Origin: Candidatus Peribacteria bacterium RIFOXYB1_FULL_54_35
GTDB lineage: Bacteria; Patescibacteriota; Gracilibacteria; Peribacterales; Peribacteraceae
DNA length: 64,000 bases
Assembly: GCA_001787755.1 (NCBI GenBank)
Contig: MFYJ01000013.1
Span: forward strand, 83,130 to 147,129
Direction: 5' to 3'
Part shown: positions 51,806 through 61,132 of the stretch, in pieces
Layout of the letters: every line of letters begins with the position of its first letter
Numbering within the stretch: the stretch's first letter is position 1
Translations under genes and position numbers: made by a program
The notes under the pieces: generated by a model
What the model was told of the DNA's origin: nothing
What the model saw: the letters and a program-made list of their open reading frames with translations, nothing else
Databases searched by the model: none

Positions 51806-52154
51806 AAGAAAGAAGCCCGCTAATTAGCCAGAATGCAATGACACCAATAACATAACAACACACAAAGGTGAAAATTATTGTTCCAGGCTTCGAGCTTTTC
51901 TTAATGAGTTTGTATGATGCAAAAAACAAAACAATCCAAAATAAACTTACAAAAGTAAAAATAATTTCCAAAAACCTGTCATTCATGCATCCCAACAGGC
52001 CGGTTGGCGGCTCGCTCATTGTCTTTTGATGATTAGGTCTATCCAAACACCATTTGAACACGTTCAGATAGAATTCAAAATATACGAATGGTATAAAGCC
52101 TATCAAGTAAGCAGCTAGCTGCTTATAAGAGATATGGGAAGAAAATGCTTTCAT
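51798..52154 (-). CDS. Small membrane protein of unknown function
   Basis: This 118-residue protein has three hydrophobic helices (AAYLIGFIPFVYFEFYL, LEIIFTFVSLFWIVLFFAS, IIFTFVCCYVIGVIAFWLISGLL) and a soluble loop. It begins 14 bases after the stop of the 1769-residue gene, so the four small genes may be in an operon with that surface protein. No family is recognised. Confidence 0.7.
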   Translation of the reverse strand: MKAFSSHISYKQLAAYLIGFIPFVYFEFYLNVFKWCLDRPNHQKTMSEPPTGLLGCMNDRFLEIIFTFVSLFWIVLFFASYKLIKKSSKPGTIIFTFVCCYVIGVIAFWLISGLLSYG

Positions 52155-52168
52155 AGGATGCAGTAGGA

Positions 52169-55100
52169 TTAATAATTGAAATCATCGGACCAATCCCATG
52201 GATCTAACCATCTCATACCTTCGGGGAATCCGGAAGAGACAAACAGGGGCCCTCTTGGTGCAGTATCACCAAGCTCCCAGTCCACTAAATTGCTATCACC
52301 CCAATAACCCGTGTACAGCAACCATGAAAGATCGGAGTGTGCACCTATAGCTGCAGCTCTAGGTATGTAAAATGCACTTCCCCTCGCATCGTAAGTAATC
52401 CCACTGCCATCATGTACTTCTGTTTTAAATACATCCGGGCTTAGAGTAGGCCACACAGTCTCATCTGCCTCAAAATAGAGTGCATGCCCTCCCAGCCCAA
52501 CATAGAGATGCGGTTGACTTCCTCCTTGCAACTCCACAGCATTCCAGAGCCTATTCTCTCCGCCATCAGATTTATCAGTCTGCCCCCCCGCAAATTGAAT
52601 GTGCTGCCCAACTGCGATTCTATCTGGCTCCCACTTCATATCACCATTCATCTTCAAGAATACAGTTGCTGCTTCCCAGTCCCCTTCGTGCGTGTTGGCC
52701 CCACCATGCTCCTCCCAGTTGCTCCTCGGGAAGTAGAAGTTGTAGGTAATTGCAATCTCGCCGAGTTCTTCATTCTCGAGCACAGAAGCATATACGGCAC
52801 TCTCTGTGTTGCTGCTATCAAAAATACCTGTCTCGTATAGAGAGAGATCTAGCTCTGTATCGCTTTTTCCATCCGAAGGGATGATGTTGGGATCAACTGC
52901 GAACGGAACAGAAAATCTCTCTCCTCCCGTAAAGTGCAGTATCGGAGCAAAGTGATTGATGAGCGCGGTCACTCCCGTAAGAGAATCTACCTGCCCATCC
53001 ACATTCACCGTGAATGGGGTGGTTTCATCGAACTCCTCCGGATGATCCGCAATGAGCATAGTTTCCAACTTGGATGCGGCGAAAGGGGCAAAGCCATTGA
53101 TGTTCCAAAGGATGAAGGAGGCATCTGAGACCCCTGCTTCCTGCGGCACACCAAGACCGATGACCCGGAAGGTGTGACCTCCGGCGGAGAGGTGGAAGTT
53201 GAGACGGGAATTCTGGCTTACAAGCGGCATGGCATGCTGGTTATCGATGATGACCATGGCGCGGTCGAGGTCCCAGTTGTCGCATCCCTGAAGCTGGAGG
53301 GAGTAGGTGCCATCCTGGTCTACAGAAGTGCTCCAGGTGATCTCGATGGGAGCTTCTCCCCTTGTTGCATACCAGCGGTCGAGGGCATTAGTTCCTGACT
53401 GTACTTCGGGATTTGCCGTGCGCACGTCGTAGGCAGAGAGGATGATCACCTCCGATTGCGTGCCATCAAGATCGTTCCAGACTTCTTCCGCGAAGCGGTT
53501 GCCGATATAGGGGATGCCTGCGAGGCGGTCACGGTGGAGAGCGAGTGTTTCGCGGAGAGACTCACCTGTTACGGACAGGCGGGAGAGGCCTCCCGTGAAA
53601 GCCAGAGTGCCAAAGAATGCATCAGTCGCTGCATATAACTCACTTTGAACCCCCTCCCCCATCACCTGCGCCGCATCCTTCAGGCTGTCATGCAGGGCAA
53701 TGGAAGGGGCAACGGGAAAGGAGTGCTCCACGCCTTCCACGGTGTAGACGAGGACTTGGATGCCGTCCCGGACTTCGGTGTGGAGATCCTGCGCGAGCCA
53801 GGCGAAGCGGGGGTCGTTTGAGATATCCCCGTCTTCGCGGGCGAGGAGGATATTGCGGATACGGGGATCTGTGCCTGCCTCGTACACCTGCTTTACCAGA
53901 ATGGCGTTAAAGAGGCTGCGGCTGCCCGGGGAGAGGGAGGCGATGATCTCTAAGCGGTTCTCCTGCCGGTTCACGTAGGCAATGGCCTGCTGCATCTTCT
54001 CGTCACGCTCTGTGCCTGAGGCTTCTCCTGCACGGGCAAGGAGATCGTTGGCTATACGGGCGGCCTGCGAAGCAGCGGTGCGGACGACCTCGGGGCCGGG
54101 GCCATCTCCCCCATCGGGGCTCTGGGCAGTCCCAAAGGTACTCTGGGACAGTGCCGTCTCGTACTGAACGATCTGGGTATGGCCATCCGGGTAGATGACC
54201 TCCAGCACCACTTTGCCGTGCGTCTGGTCCGTGGGAGGGGTGCCATTGAGCGCGAAATTGGCGGTGAGGCCGACTGTTTCGTTGGCCTGGATTTCGGAGA
54301 CGTATGTGCCCTGCAGAGGATTGGCCGTGCCCTCCAGATACCCGCTGTACACGTTCACAATCACCTGCCCGCCGGCCTGGCCGTCATTCACGATATTGGC
54401 CTGCAGATGGGCTGCGCCGAAGACGACGGGGTTCTTGTAGCGGCTGGGTGGCTGGACTCTCCCGCCGAAACCCGCCTGATCGGTGAAGCCGTTACTTACC
54501 TGCTCTATGTTCACGGTGAGGTTCATATCCTCCGCCGGGGCAACCTCGCTATAGAACTGCCCGGGGGTGACGCCGAGGGCGGGATTGTAGCCCCCGGCAA
54601 TCGCCAGGTGCTCCGGTGCGCCGGGACCGACCACGATGCGCCGGGCATCGATGACTTCGTACCACTCCGGGGGCAGCGTGTGGATGCCGTTTGCATCCAG
54701 GTAGTAGAGGGAGCCGAGAATGGCGTTCACCGGCCGGCCATTCAGCTCCTCGGGCATGGAGAGGCGCAGGTACGCGCCGGGACTGTGGTGGATGTACTGC
54801 CGGCCGCACCAGTAATCCCCCATGGAAAACCCTACGCCGTTTGCGTACGCAACGGGCACCAGATCGAACGATGCCGTGTTCCCCATGGGGAATGCCGCCT
54901 GCGAGAGCGCAGAGCTGCTCACCGGATTGAGAGATGCGACGTCGAGCTGGTCAATATTCTTCGTACCCGTGATTGTGAGCGCGCTCAGCGTCACCTGCGT
55001 TCCGGTTCCCGCAGGAAGGATGACGACGCCGGTGATGCCGGCGGCATCTTCGTAGGAAACCGTCTCCCCGGAAGCCGCCTGCAGCACATGTGCTTCGCGG

Positions 55101-57478
55101 TCCCCGCGCTGGAAGACGACCTGCACCGGGGAGGCATCTCCCGTCTGCACGGTAAAGGAAACGCCCGTGACGAACGAATCGCTCTCAGAAAGATCCAGTG
55201 CAAGGGCACCTCCGGTCCCGGTGATGGATTCTGTGCCATCGGGGAGCTGCCCCGGTGTGACGGTGGCGGATGCGGCAGTCCCCTGCCATGCGCGCAGCTG
55301 CGCAGTGCCGCCAAGCTCTGTAAGTATGAGCGAGACGCGCTGCCCGTACTCCACTGCTTCCGCGGCCATGCCGCTGAGCGCCACGGAACCCGTGACTGTG
55401 TGCGGCATGTTCATATTCATAAGCTCTTCGAACTCCTGCTGCTGGACCTGGAAGAACGAACCGGTATCGCGCAGCTGGTCCACCGCAAGCGTGAGATCTT
55501 CCGTACTGAGCAGAGAAACATCGGCCTGCTGCATGGCAAGGCTGCGCGCACCGACGGATTCATATGCGCGCTGCAGCTCCCCGAACTTCAGCGCAACGGC
55601 AGCTTCCGGGTCCATGAGGCGGAGCACGCTCAGAGATGTGTACGGGAGCACGGATGCACTCCCAAGCTTCTGGAGATCCGTGTGCTCCACTGCAAGATCG
55701 TGGACGCGCACGCCGCCGAGCACCGGGTGCCGCTCGTTGCTCACGCCCATGTGCCCGCCTCCGGAGAGGTGTCCTGGAATGGGCACACTCATCTGGCGGA
55801 TGCGGGTGCCTGCTTCATCCAGGATCGTGAGCGTAGCCGTTTGAGCATCGCAGACGACGTGGAACTGGTACTGCACGTTCTGCTCCAGACGGATCTCCGC
55901 CTGTGCAAGCTCCGTGTACGCGCCGTCCTGGATGCTGTGCGCCGTGAGAACGGGATGTCCTGTATCCAGCATATTCACCGCAAACTGCAGTTCATTTCTT
56001 GGCCGGTGCCCCTCGTAACCGAGGGTGCTCCCCGTGTACACGTTGATGAAGAGCTGCTCCGCATCAACAAAGGAGAATGTGCCGGAGAAGTCCACAAGAT
56101 CCGTCTCCGTGCCTGTAAACGTCTCCACCGTGCGGAACCGGTCGCGGTTGCCAAGCAGAAGCATATCCCCCTGCGCCGCCGTATTGCCGTTTGCCCACGT
56201 GCTCTCCTGGTTAAGGAACTTTGATGTATCCCACCCTCCTTCAAATGATTCTGTGAGCAGCGTTTCGGAGGTGGACTGCACCGGGGTGGCAACGAGATTC
56301 AGCGATTGCAGCACCGGGCTCGTTGCAGCATCCAGGTCTGTGAGGAGTCCGCGCTCCTGCGCCGTGAGGGGCTGCGCATTCAGCAGAAGAGAGATGTCTT
56401 CGTACAATGAAGGATCGGACGCGACGAGGAACGGATACCCGCCCCCGGGACGGTGGATGTTTCCATTCGGGAGGATGATCACCCAATCGCTTAAAGTGTC
56501 TGACCAGAATTCCTTCTCGCTCATCTTATGTTCGTTAAAGTACAGCTTTCCATTGATGCGGAACCCGTACTGCTGATCGAGATCGTAGGCCAGTTGCTTC
56601 AGCTCCAGCTGCCGGCGCACCGTCTCACTGGCAATGAGATCGATGGGATCCACAGGGTCTTCTCCGGGAGGAGGATCTTCCGGCGGGTCACCTGCCACAT
56701 CTGCAGTTCCGTGGGCAACCATGAAATTATCGGTAGCGAATTGCCTGCACCAGTTGGAGTACCCCGCCCTGTTCACCGCATTCTGAACGGTGCTCTCACC
56801 GGAGACAGCGTACTGCCCTATGGAAACACCAATGGCAGTACCATCGTCTTTCACCTTCAGCGTGAGATCCTGGCGGAGCGGCAAATCCACATTTGAAAGT
56901 TCTCCGATGACACGCATGCCTCCTTTCTGCACTTCAAAGATTCTGAGAAGCTTGCTCACCATATCCAGCTCCACCCGTATCTCGTTGTTGCTCCTGTATC
57001 CCCCGACTGCGGTGGATCCTTCTGACCGGGTGAACACGTAGAGCGAATCGGGTTCCGTGAAGTTGACTGTGAGAGAAACTTCCAGCGGCATTTCGGCAGT
57101 CGGCTTGTATTCTTTTTCCGTCACCAATGAATCCCGCACGCCCATCACAACCCCCTCGTTTTCCATATGAATACGCTTGCTCTCGTGGTTGCTCAAAACA
57201 AAAAACACCTCAGAAGCAGTGTTATGGCCGAAGTTGTTCTCCAGTATGACGGGTTCCGGCGGAGCCGCGCTCATGAGAGTGCGGTCTTCCAGCTGTTCCA
57301 TCTGCAGGGACCTGCGGGATTGCCGCCTGCGCTGCGGGCTGCTGCCAAAGAAGCGGCGATACCCCGCGGAGAGGGAGCTTAGGAGCCCGGAAACAGAGGA
57401 AGACCGGTTCCCGGCGGATTCCGGTGAAGAGGAGGGAGCTTCGCGCATGGGTGGGAGCGGGGAAAACGTCGCTCCCAT
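52169..57478 (-). CDS. Giant surface protein with LEPRxLL-type N-terminal motif and Vps62-like C-terminal domain
   Basis: This is the largest gene in the window (1769 residues). The N terminus is Ser/Arg-rich and leads to RRSLQMEQLEDRTLMSA (residues 55-71), which matches the MExLExRxLLSA motif found at the start of many giant exported planctomycete proteins in place of a normal signal peptide. Residues about 75-260 and 400-620 look like concanavalin-like beta sandwiches. A middle helical and fibronectin-like part follows. The C-terminal 250 residues (YAPI-like HFAPILHFTGGERFSVPF, THEGDWEAATVFL, HLYVGLGGHALYFEA) match the Vps62 fold. Export and display on the surface are inferred. The ATG at 57448 is an alternative start. 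Confidence 0.85.
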   Translation of the reverse strand: MGATFSPLPPMREAPSSSPESAGNRSSSVSGLLSSLSAGYRRFFGSSPQRRRQSRRSLQMEQLEDRTLMSAAPPEPVILENNFGHNTASEVFFVLSNHESKRIHMENEGVVMGVRDSLVTEKEYKPTAEMPLEVSLTVNFTEPDSLYVFTRSEGSTAVGGYRSNNEIRVELDMVSKLLRIFEVQKGGMRVIGELSNVDLPLRQDLTLKVKDDGTAIGVSIGQYAVSGESTVQNAVNRAGYSNWCRQFATDNFMVAHGTADVAGDPPEDPPPGEDPVDPIDLIASETVRRQLELKQLAYDLDQQYGFRINGKLYFNEHKMSEKEFWSDTLSDWVIILPNGNIHRPGGGYPFLVASDPSLYEDISLLLNAQPLTAQERGLLTDLDAATSPVLQSLNLVATPVQSTSETLLTESFEGGWDTSKFLNQESTWANGNTAAQGDMLLLGNRDRFRTVETFTGTETDLVDFSGTFSFVDAEQLFINVYTGSTLGYEGHRPRNELQFAVNMLDTGHPVLTAHSIQDGAYTELAQAEIRLEQNVQYQFHVVCDAQTATLTILDEAGTRIRQMSVPIPGHLSGGGHMGVSNERHPVLGGVRVHDLAVEHTDLQKLGSASVLPYTSLSVLRLMDPEAAVALKFGELQRAYESVGARSLAMQQADVSLLSTEDLTLAVDQLRDTGSFFQVQQQEFEELMNMNMPHTVTGSVALSGMAAEAVEYGQRVSLILTELGGTAQLRAWQGTAASATVTPGQLPDGTESITGTGGALALDLSESDSFVTGVSFTVQTGDASPVQVVFQRGDREAHVLQAASGETVSYEDAAGITGVVILPAGTGTQVTLSALTITGTKNIDQLDVASLNPVSSSALSQAAFPMGNTASFDLVPVAYANGVGFSMGDYWCGRQYIHHSPGAYLRLSMPEELNGRPVNAILGSLYYLDANGIHTLPPEWYEVIDARRIVVGPGAPEHLAIAGGYNPALGVTPGQFYSEVAPAEDMNLTVNIEQVSNGFTDQAGFGGRVQPPSRYKNPVVFGAAHLQANIVNDGQAGGQVIVNVYSGYLEGTANPLQGTYVSEIQANETVGLTANFALNGTPPTDQTHGKVVLEVIYPDGHTQIVQYETALSQSTFGTAQSPDGGDGPGPEVVRTAASQAARIANDLLARAGEASGTERDEKMQQAIAYVNRQENRLEIIASLSPGSRSLFNAILVKQVYEAGTDPRIRNILLAREDGDISNDPRFAWLAQDLHTEVRDGIQVLVYTVEGVEHSFPVAPSIALHDSLKDAAQVMGEGVQSELYAATDAFFGTLAFTGGLSRLSVTGESLRETLALHRDRLAGIPYIGNRFAEEVWNDLDGTQSEVIILSAYDVRTANPEVQSGTNALDRWYATRGEAPIEITWSTSVDQDGTYSLQLQGCDNWDLDRAMVIIDNQHAMPLVSQNSRLNFHLSAGGHTFRVIGLGVPQEAGVSDASFILWNINGFAPFAASKLETMLIADHPEEFDETTPFTVNVDGQVDSLTGVTALINHFAPILHFTGGERFSVPFAVDPNIIPSDGKSDTELDLSLYETGIFDSSNTESAVYASVLENEELGEIAITYNFYFPRSNWEEHGGANTHEGDWEAATVFLKMNGDMKWEPDRIAVGQHIQFAGGQTDKSDGGENRLWNAVELQGGSQPHLYVGLGGHALYFEADETVWPTLSPDVFKTEVHDGSGITYDARGSAFYIPRAAAIGAHSDLSWLLYTGYWGDSNLVDWELGDTAPRGPLFVSSGFPEGMRWLDPWDWSDDFNY

Positions 57479-57564
57479 TGCACCGCAGATGCCCTCCCGA
57501 AGGGAGGGGGGTGAGAAAATATCGTGAAGATGGATACGACTTTTTGGCTTGTGGAAGACCTTCT

Positions 57565-57592
57565 TGGCGTTCTATTCCTCAATAGAACGCCA
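57565..57592. terminator. Perfect 12-bp hairpin in the divergent gap
   Basis: TGGCGTTCTATT-CCTC-AATAGAACGCCA lies between the giant gene and the DMT gene, both of which point away from it. That position fits an operator or an attenuator better than a terminator. Confidence 0.5.
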
Positions 57593-57635
57593 GACAATTC
57601 TCTTATAACTTCTTTTCCTATTTAGTCAAGCATGT

Positions 57636-57641
57636 TAAGAT
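57636..57641 (+). promoter_or_regulatory. -10 element TAAGAT of the DMT-family gene
   Basis: TAAGAT lies 9 bases before the ATG at 57651. Confidence 0.55.
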
Positions 57642-57650
57642 TCGCCTCCT

Positions 57651-58571
57651 ATGTGGTTGGCTTTTGCGCTACTGGCTCCGCTTTTCTTCGCCGCTGTTCA
57701 CACAATAGATGCATATTGCGTGGAAGAATTACTTAACAAACCCTGGATGGGAGCGATTACCAGTTCGATCGCAACCATTGTAGTAATTTTCGTGCCACTC
57801 CCCTATCTCCTTCCTTTTATTGAGTTCGATATTCCAAGCACACACATTCTGCTTTTGGGGCTCACCGCTGGACTCCTCATCCAATTGAGCCAGATCCTAT
57901 ATTTTCAATCCCTCTCATACTCAGAAGCAGGAATAGTGGCTGCATACTGGAATATGATCCCTGCGATACTCCCCGCTTTGAGCTTTGTTCTTTTTGGACA
58001 TGTTCTTGCCACCCAACAATACATCGGCATTGCATTACTAATTTTTGCATCAACATGCATGCTTATCCTAGACTCAACTCTGCGAAGCAGAATACATACG
58101 TTCCTATTAATGCTTGCCGCCTGTCTTTTTCAGGCTTTAGCGTACTTGGCACAAGATGCTGTTTTTGAAGAAATTAATTTTTTCTCAGGTTTCCTCCTGC
58201 TATCGATCGGGCTCATTGCCGGTGGTCTCCTTCCTCTCGCCTTTCAACATGTAAGAAGAGAAATCTATTCCAATAGAAAAAAAATCCTTCTTGCCGGCAA
58301 ACTCTTTGTTCTTGTTGAGTTTATTAATGTCATCGCGCTTATCTGCGCGCAGAGAGCAATTTCCCTTGGAGACCCTTCGCTGGTAGCAGCAATTGAAACA
58401 ACCATTCCTGCTTTCACATTCATAAATGCACTTCTCCTGCTTGCTTACACAAAAACTCTTGGCGACCCACGCACAAAACACAAAATCCATTGGAAGTTTG
58501 GATGTATCGCACTCATGGCGATTGGCGTATTTCTTGTTTCCCAAACTACTTCTGCCCTTCCTTCGGTGTAA
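57651..58571 (+). CDS. EamA/DMT-family transporter
   Basis: This 306-residue protein has ten hydrophobic helices in two EamA halves (QILYFQSLSYSEAGIVAAYWNMIPAILPALSFVLFG in the first; RAISLGDPSLVAAIETTIPAFTFINALLLLAY in the second). It would export a small metabolite or drug; the substrate is unknown. It overlaps the convergent kinase gene by 26 bases at the 3' end. Base composition is more A/T-rich than the giant gene next to it. Confidence 0.85.
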   Translation: MWLAFALLAPLFFAAVHTIDAYCVEELLNKPWMGAITSSIATIVVIFVPLPYLLPFIEFDIPSTHILLLGLTAGLLIQLSQILYFQSLSYSEAGIVAAYWNMIPAILPALSFVLFGHVLATQQYIGIALLIFASTCMLILDSTLRSRIHTFLLMLAACLFQALAYLAQDAVFEEINFFSGFLLLSIGLIAGGLLPLAFQHVRREIYSNRKKILLAGKLFVLVEFINVIALICAQRAISLGDPSLVAAIETTIPAFTFINALLLLAYTKTLGDPRTKHKIHWKFGCIALMAIGVFLVSQTTSALPSV

Positions 58572-60018
58572 TCAGAGGAATAGCAACGGTGAATGTGGTT
58601 CCCTCTCCCCCTGCACTTACAAAGCTGATAGATCCGCCCTGTGCTTCCACAGCACCTTTTGCAACAAAAAGCCCGAATCCGTTTCCGGATACATTCAGCA
58701 CATTGCTCGCACGGAAGAGCTTGGTGAACATCTTCTTCTGCTCGGCCTTCGGAATACCACAACCAGTGTCTTTGACTATGTACTCAAGCACATCATCTTT
58801 TACTGTCACGCGGAGTTCCACGCTCCCCTTCTCCGGTGTGTACTTCACGGCATTGCTCAGGAGGTTTTCCAGCGTCATACGCATGAGGCGCCTATCCAGC
58901 ATGGCAACCGGCAGCTTCTCCGGGAGGGAAACACTGAATTTCACTTTCTTTTCCTCCGCCTTCGGCTCTATGACAGTTAAGATTTCCTTAAAGAACTCAC
59001 TGAGATCCAGAGCTTCTCTATCCACCTGCATGCGGCCGAGCTGCACACGCGACACATCCAGAATCATGCTCACAAGATCTGTGAGATTCTCTGCAATTCC
59101 CTGAATGGAATGTACGTGCTCCCCCTGCTTGGGTGTGAGCTTGCCCACATCACCATCCTGCAACATCTCCAGGTACCACTTGGCAGAGGAAACTGGAGTC
59201 GCCAGCTGGTGGCTCACGATGCTGAGAAGTTCGTCTTTCTGTCTGTCGATTTCCCGCATTGCTCTCACACGTTCTCCGTAGAATCGGATCAAAAGCAGAG
59301 TGAGAAGAGTGAGAAGAGCAATAAGGAAAAAGATGAACAGAAGAAATGGCAAGAGCATCGTCTGTGTCCTTTGTTTAAAGTTTTCAATTGTTACATCAAT
59401 ACCTACAATTGCAACTGTATCGCCTGCACTATCAAAAATTGGAGCATAGGCAGATAGCTGTACAGACCACTGATCTTCTTCCAGTTCATTGGCTGCAACA
59501 GGATGATAAAAGGCTTCGTAATTAAGAGTAGGATATTCATTCACATCAAACAGGTCACCCGGCAGAGGAGCAACCTCTGTGTCATCGACCTCTCCATCGT
59601 CATTAATGTCCAGCTCTTCAGCACTGAGAAGGCTATCTGCGTCGGCCACAAATGCAACAACATTTGGGTCATCTGTTCTCCTCATCATGTATGCGTATGT
59701 GATATCTGGATTTGCTTCCCTCATAGCACCTAATTGGCCCACAATTCTCTCCAATTCAGGCTTCCCGATATCCAGTTCGTTCCCTTCAATAGCCTGGATA
59801 TCCGATACCTCAAAAGTTCTGGCAGCCGTCGAGACAATCGCAACTAACCTCTCCTGCATTCTCTCCTTCAACAGCACTTGAGTGTAATTGTAGAGAATGT
59901 AAGTAATCCCAGCAGCCAACAGAGCGCAGGAAACTACAACAGCCACAACGCGGAAATGGGGCATGATATCGGCAACAAGCCCAGAACTTTCTTGCGTTTG
60001 TTTTTCTGTATTCACCAT
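58546..60018 (-). CDS. Sensor histidine kinase with EF-hand-containing extracellular sensor
   Basis: This 490-residue protein has TM1 (23-45), an extracellular PDC/Cache-like sensor (46-220) and TM2 (222-246), then HisKA with His270 (SIVSHQLATPV) and HATPase: N box ENLLSNAVKYTPEKG, G1 VKDTGCGIPKAE, F box FTKLFRAS, G2 GNGFGLFVAKGAVEAQGG. All boxes are intact, so it should be active. The sensor has DINDDGEVDDTE (137-148), a complete 12-residue EF-hand loop, suggesting calcium binding. The sensor's ends match those of the TrmB-HTH protein at 61094-62662. No response regulator is adjacent. A consensus TATAAT lies 8 bases before the ATG. Confidence 0.92.
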   Translation of the reverse strand: MVNTEKQTQESSGLVADIMPHFRVVAVVVSCALLAAGITYILYNYTQVLLKERMQERLVAIVSTAARTFEVSDIQAIEGNELDIGKPELERIVGQLGAMREANPDITYAYMMRRTDDPNVVAFVADADSLLSAEELDINDDGEVDDTEVAPLPGDLFDVNEYPTLNYEAFYHPVAANELEEDQWSVQLSAYAPIFDSAGDTVAIVGIDVTIENFKQRTQTMLLPFLLFIFFLIALLTLLTLLLIRFYGERVRAMREIDRQKDELLSIVSHQLATPVSSAKWYLEMLQDGDVGKLTPKQGEHVHSIQGIAENLTDLVSMILDVSRVQLGRMQVDREALDLSEFFKEILTVIEPKAEEKKVKFSVSLPEKLPVAMLDRRLMRMTLENLLSNAVKYTPEKGSVELRVTVKDDVLEYIVKDTGCGIPKAEQKKMFTKLFRASNVLNVSGNGFGLFVAKGAVEAQGGSISFVSAGGEGTTFTVAIPLITPKEGQK

Positions 60019-60026
60019 TACTTAAT

Positions 60027-60032
60027 ATTATA
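60027..60032 (-). promoter_or_regulatory. Consensus -10 TATAAT of the histidine kinase gene
   Basis: On the minus strand TATAAT is followed by 8 bases and the ATG at 60018. Confidence 0.65.
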
Positions 60033-60112
60033 TCACATTTGCAAATCACCATCAAATTCTTTAACGAACTACCAAATAGCACTAGAATGGGACCTGTTTT
60101 CCAGTGCTTTCT

Positions 60113-61132
60113 ATGCCAGTTTTTGATCCAAATGGGGCAGCAACAGAAGATTCTGGCATTTTTGGGTTTTTCTTCACTCCAGAGGAATCTGCCCTTGTTC
60201 TCATTCCAGTCCCTTGGGAAGCAACAGCATCCTATGGTTCCGGATGTTCCAGAGCACCAGAAGCAATTTTCAAGGCAAGTATGTTTGTAGAGCTTTTTAG
60301 CTTCGATCTAAGAAATTTCTTCGAGAAAGGCATTTCTCTGGCTCCAGAAAAACCAATGATCCGAACGCTGAACAAAAAAGCGCGGAAAGCAGCAGAACCA
60401 ATTATTAAGAAAGGTGGATTGCTCAAGAGTGATTCGAAACTCGTCAATAATGCTCATTCTGCCTACATGTCCTGCAAAAGGGCAAATGAGGAAATTAAAG
60501 CAGAGGTTGCTACATGGATTGGTGCCGGGAAAAAAGTCGGAATCATCGGCGGAGACCATTCTGTTACACTTGGGTCTCTTGCAGCCCACACAGAAAAATA
60601 TCCTAATTTGGGAGTTCTCCAAATTGATGCACACGCCGATCTTCGAGCAGCTTTTGAGGGACTTACCTATTCTCACGCCTCTGTGATGTACAACGTGCTC
60701 AAAGAAACAAATATCAAGAAGCTAGTACAGGTTGGAGTGCGAGGATTTTGCGAAGAAGAATTCATACGAATTACTGGTTCGAATAACAGAGTTGTGACTT
60801 ATTTTGACAGTGAAATCCAAAAAAACCTTTTTGAAGGAGTCAAATGGGCTGAACTCTGCGATGGAATCATCAGTGATTTACCTGAGCAGGTGTACATAAG
60901 CTTTGATGTAGACGGATTGGATCCCAAACTCTGTCCTGGTACAGGTACACCGATCCCCGGAGGCCTGGATTACCAGCAAGCAATTTTTCTTCTTAAGAAG
61001 CTTGTTAGTGCCGGGAAAAAAGTTGTTGGTTTTGATCTTGTTGAGGTTTCCCCTTTAAAAAACAATGACTGGGATGCAATCCTAGCTGCTCATCTACTTT
61101 ACCAGCTTTGTGGCATCGCTTTGGTTTCGTAA
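60113..61132 (+). CDS. speB: Agmatinase / ureohydrolase family enzyme
   Basis: This protein has 339 residues from MPVFDPNG; a GTG at 60104 is the alternative start. Manganese ligands of the arginase/agmatinase family are visible: GGDHS (about 146-150), DAHAD (172-176) and SFDVDGLDP (D265, D267). PVPWEATASYGSG is the usual N-terminal signature of agmatinases. It should hydrolyse agmatine to putrescine and urea, though formiminoglutamase- or guanidinobutyrase-like substrates cannot be excluded. It lies between a histidine kinase and a TrmB protein with the same sensor, and overlaps the latter by 39 bases. Confidence 0.88.
   Translation: MPVFDPNGAATEDSGIFGFFFTPEESALVLIPVPWEATASYGSGCSRAPEAIFKASMFVELFSFDLRNFFEKGISLAPEKPMIRTLNKKARKAAEPIIKKGGLLKSDSKLVNNAHSAYMSCKRANEEIKAEVATWIGAGKKVGIIGGDHSVTLGSLAAHTEKYPNLGVLQIDAHADLRAAFEGLTYSHASVMYNVLKETNIKKLVQVGVRGFCEEEFIRITGSNNRVVTYFDSEIQKNLFEGVKWAELCDGIISDLPEQVYISFDVDGLDPKLCPGTGTPIPGGLDYQQAIFLLKKLVSAGKKVVGFDLVEVSPLKNNDWDAILAAHLLYQLCGIALVS

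Noticed and set aside
54179..56224. Long + strand frame (681 codons) antisense to the giant gene
   Set aside because: It is a high-GC shadow of the minus-strand gene, which has a recognisable N-terminal motif and C-terminal domain; the antisense product has no coherent domain.
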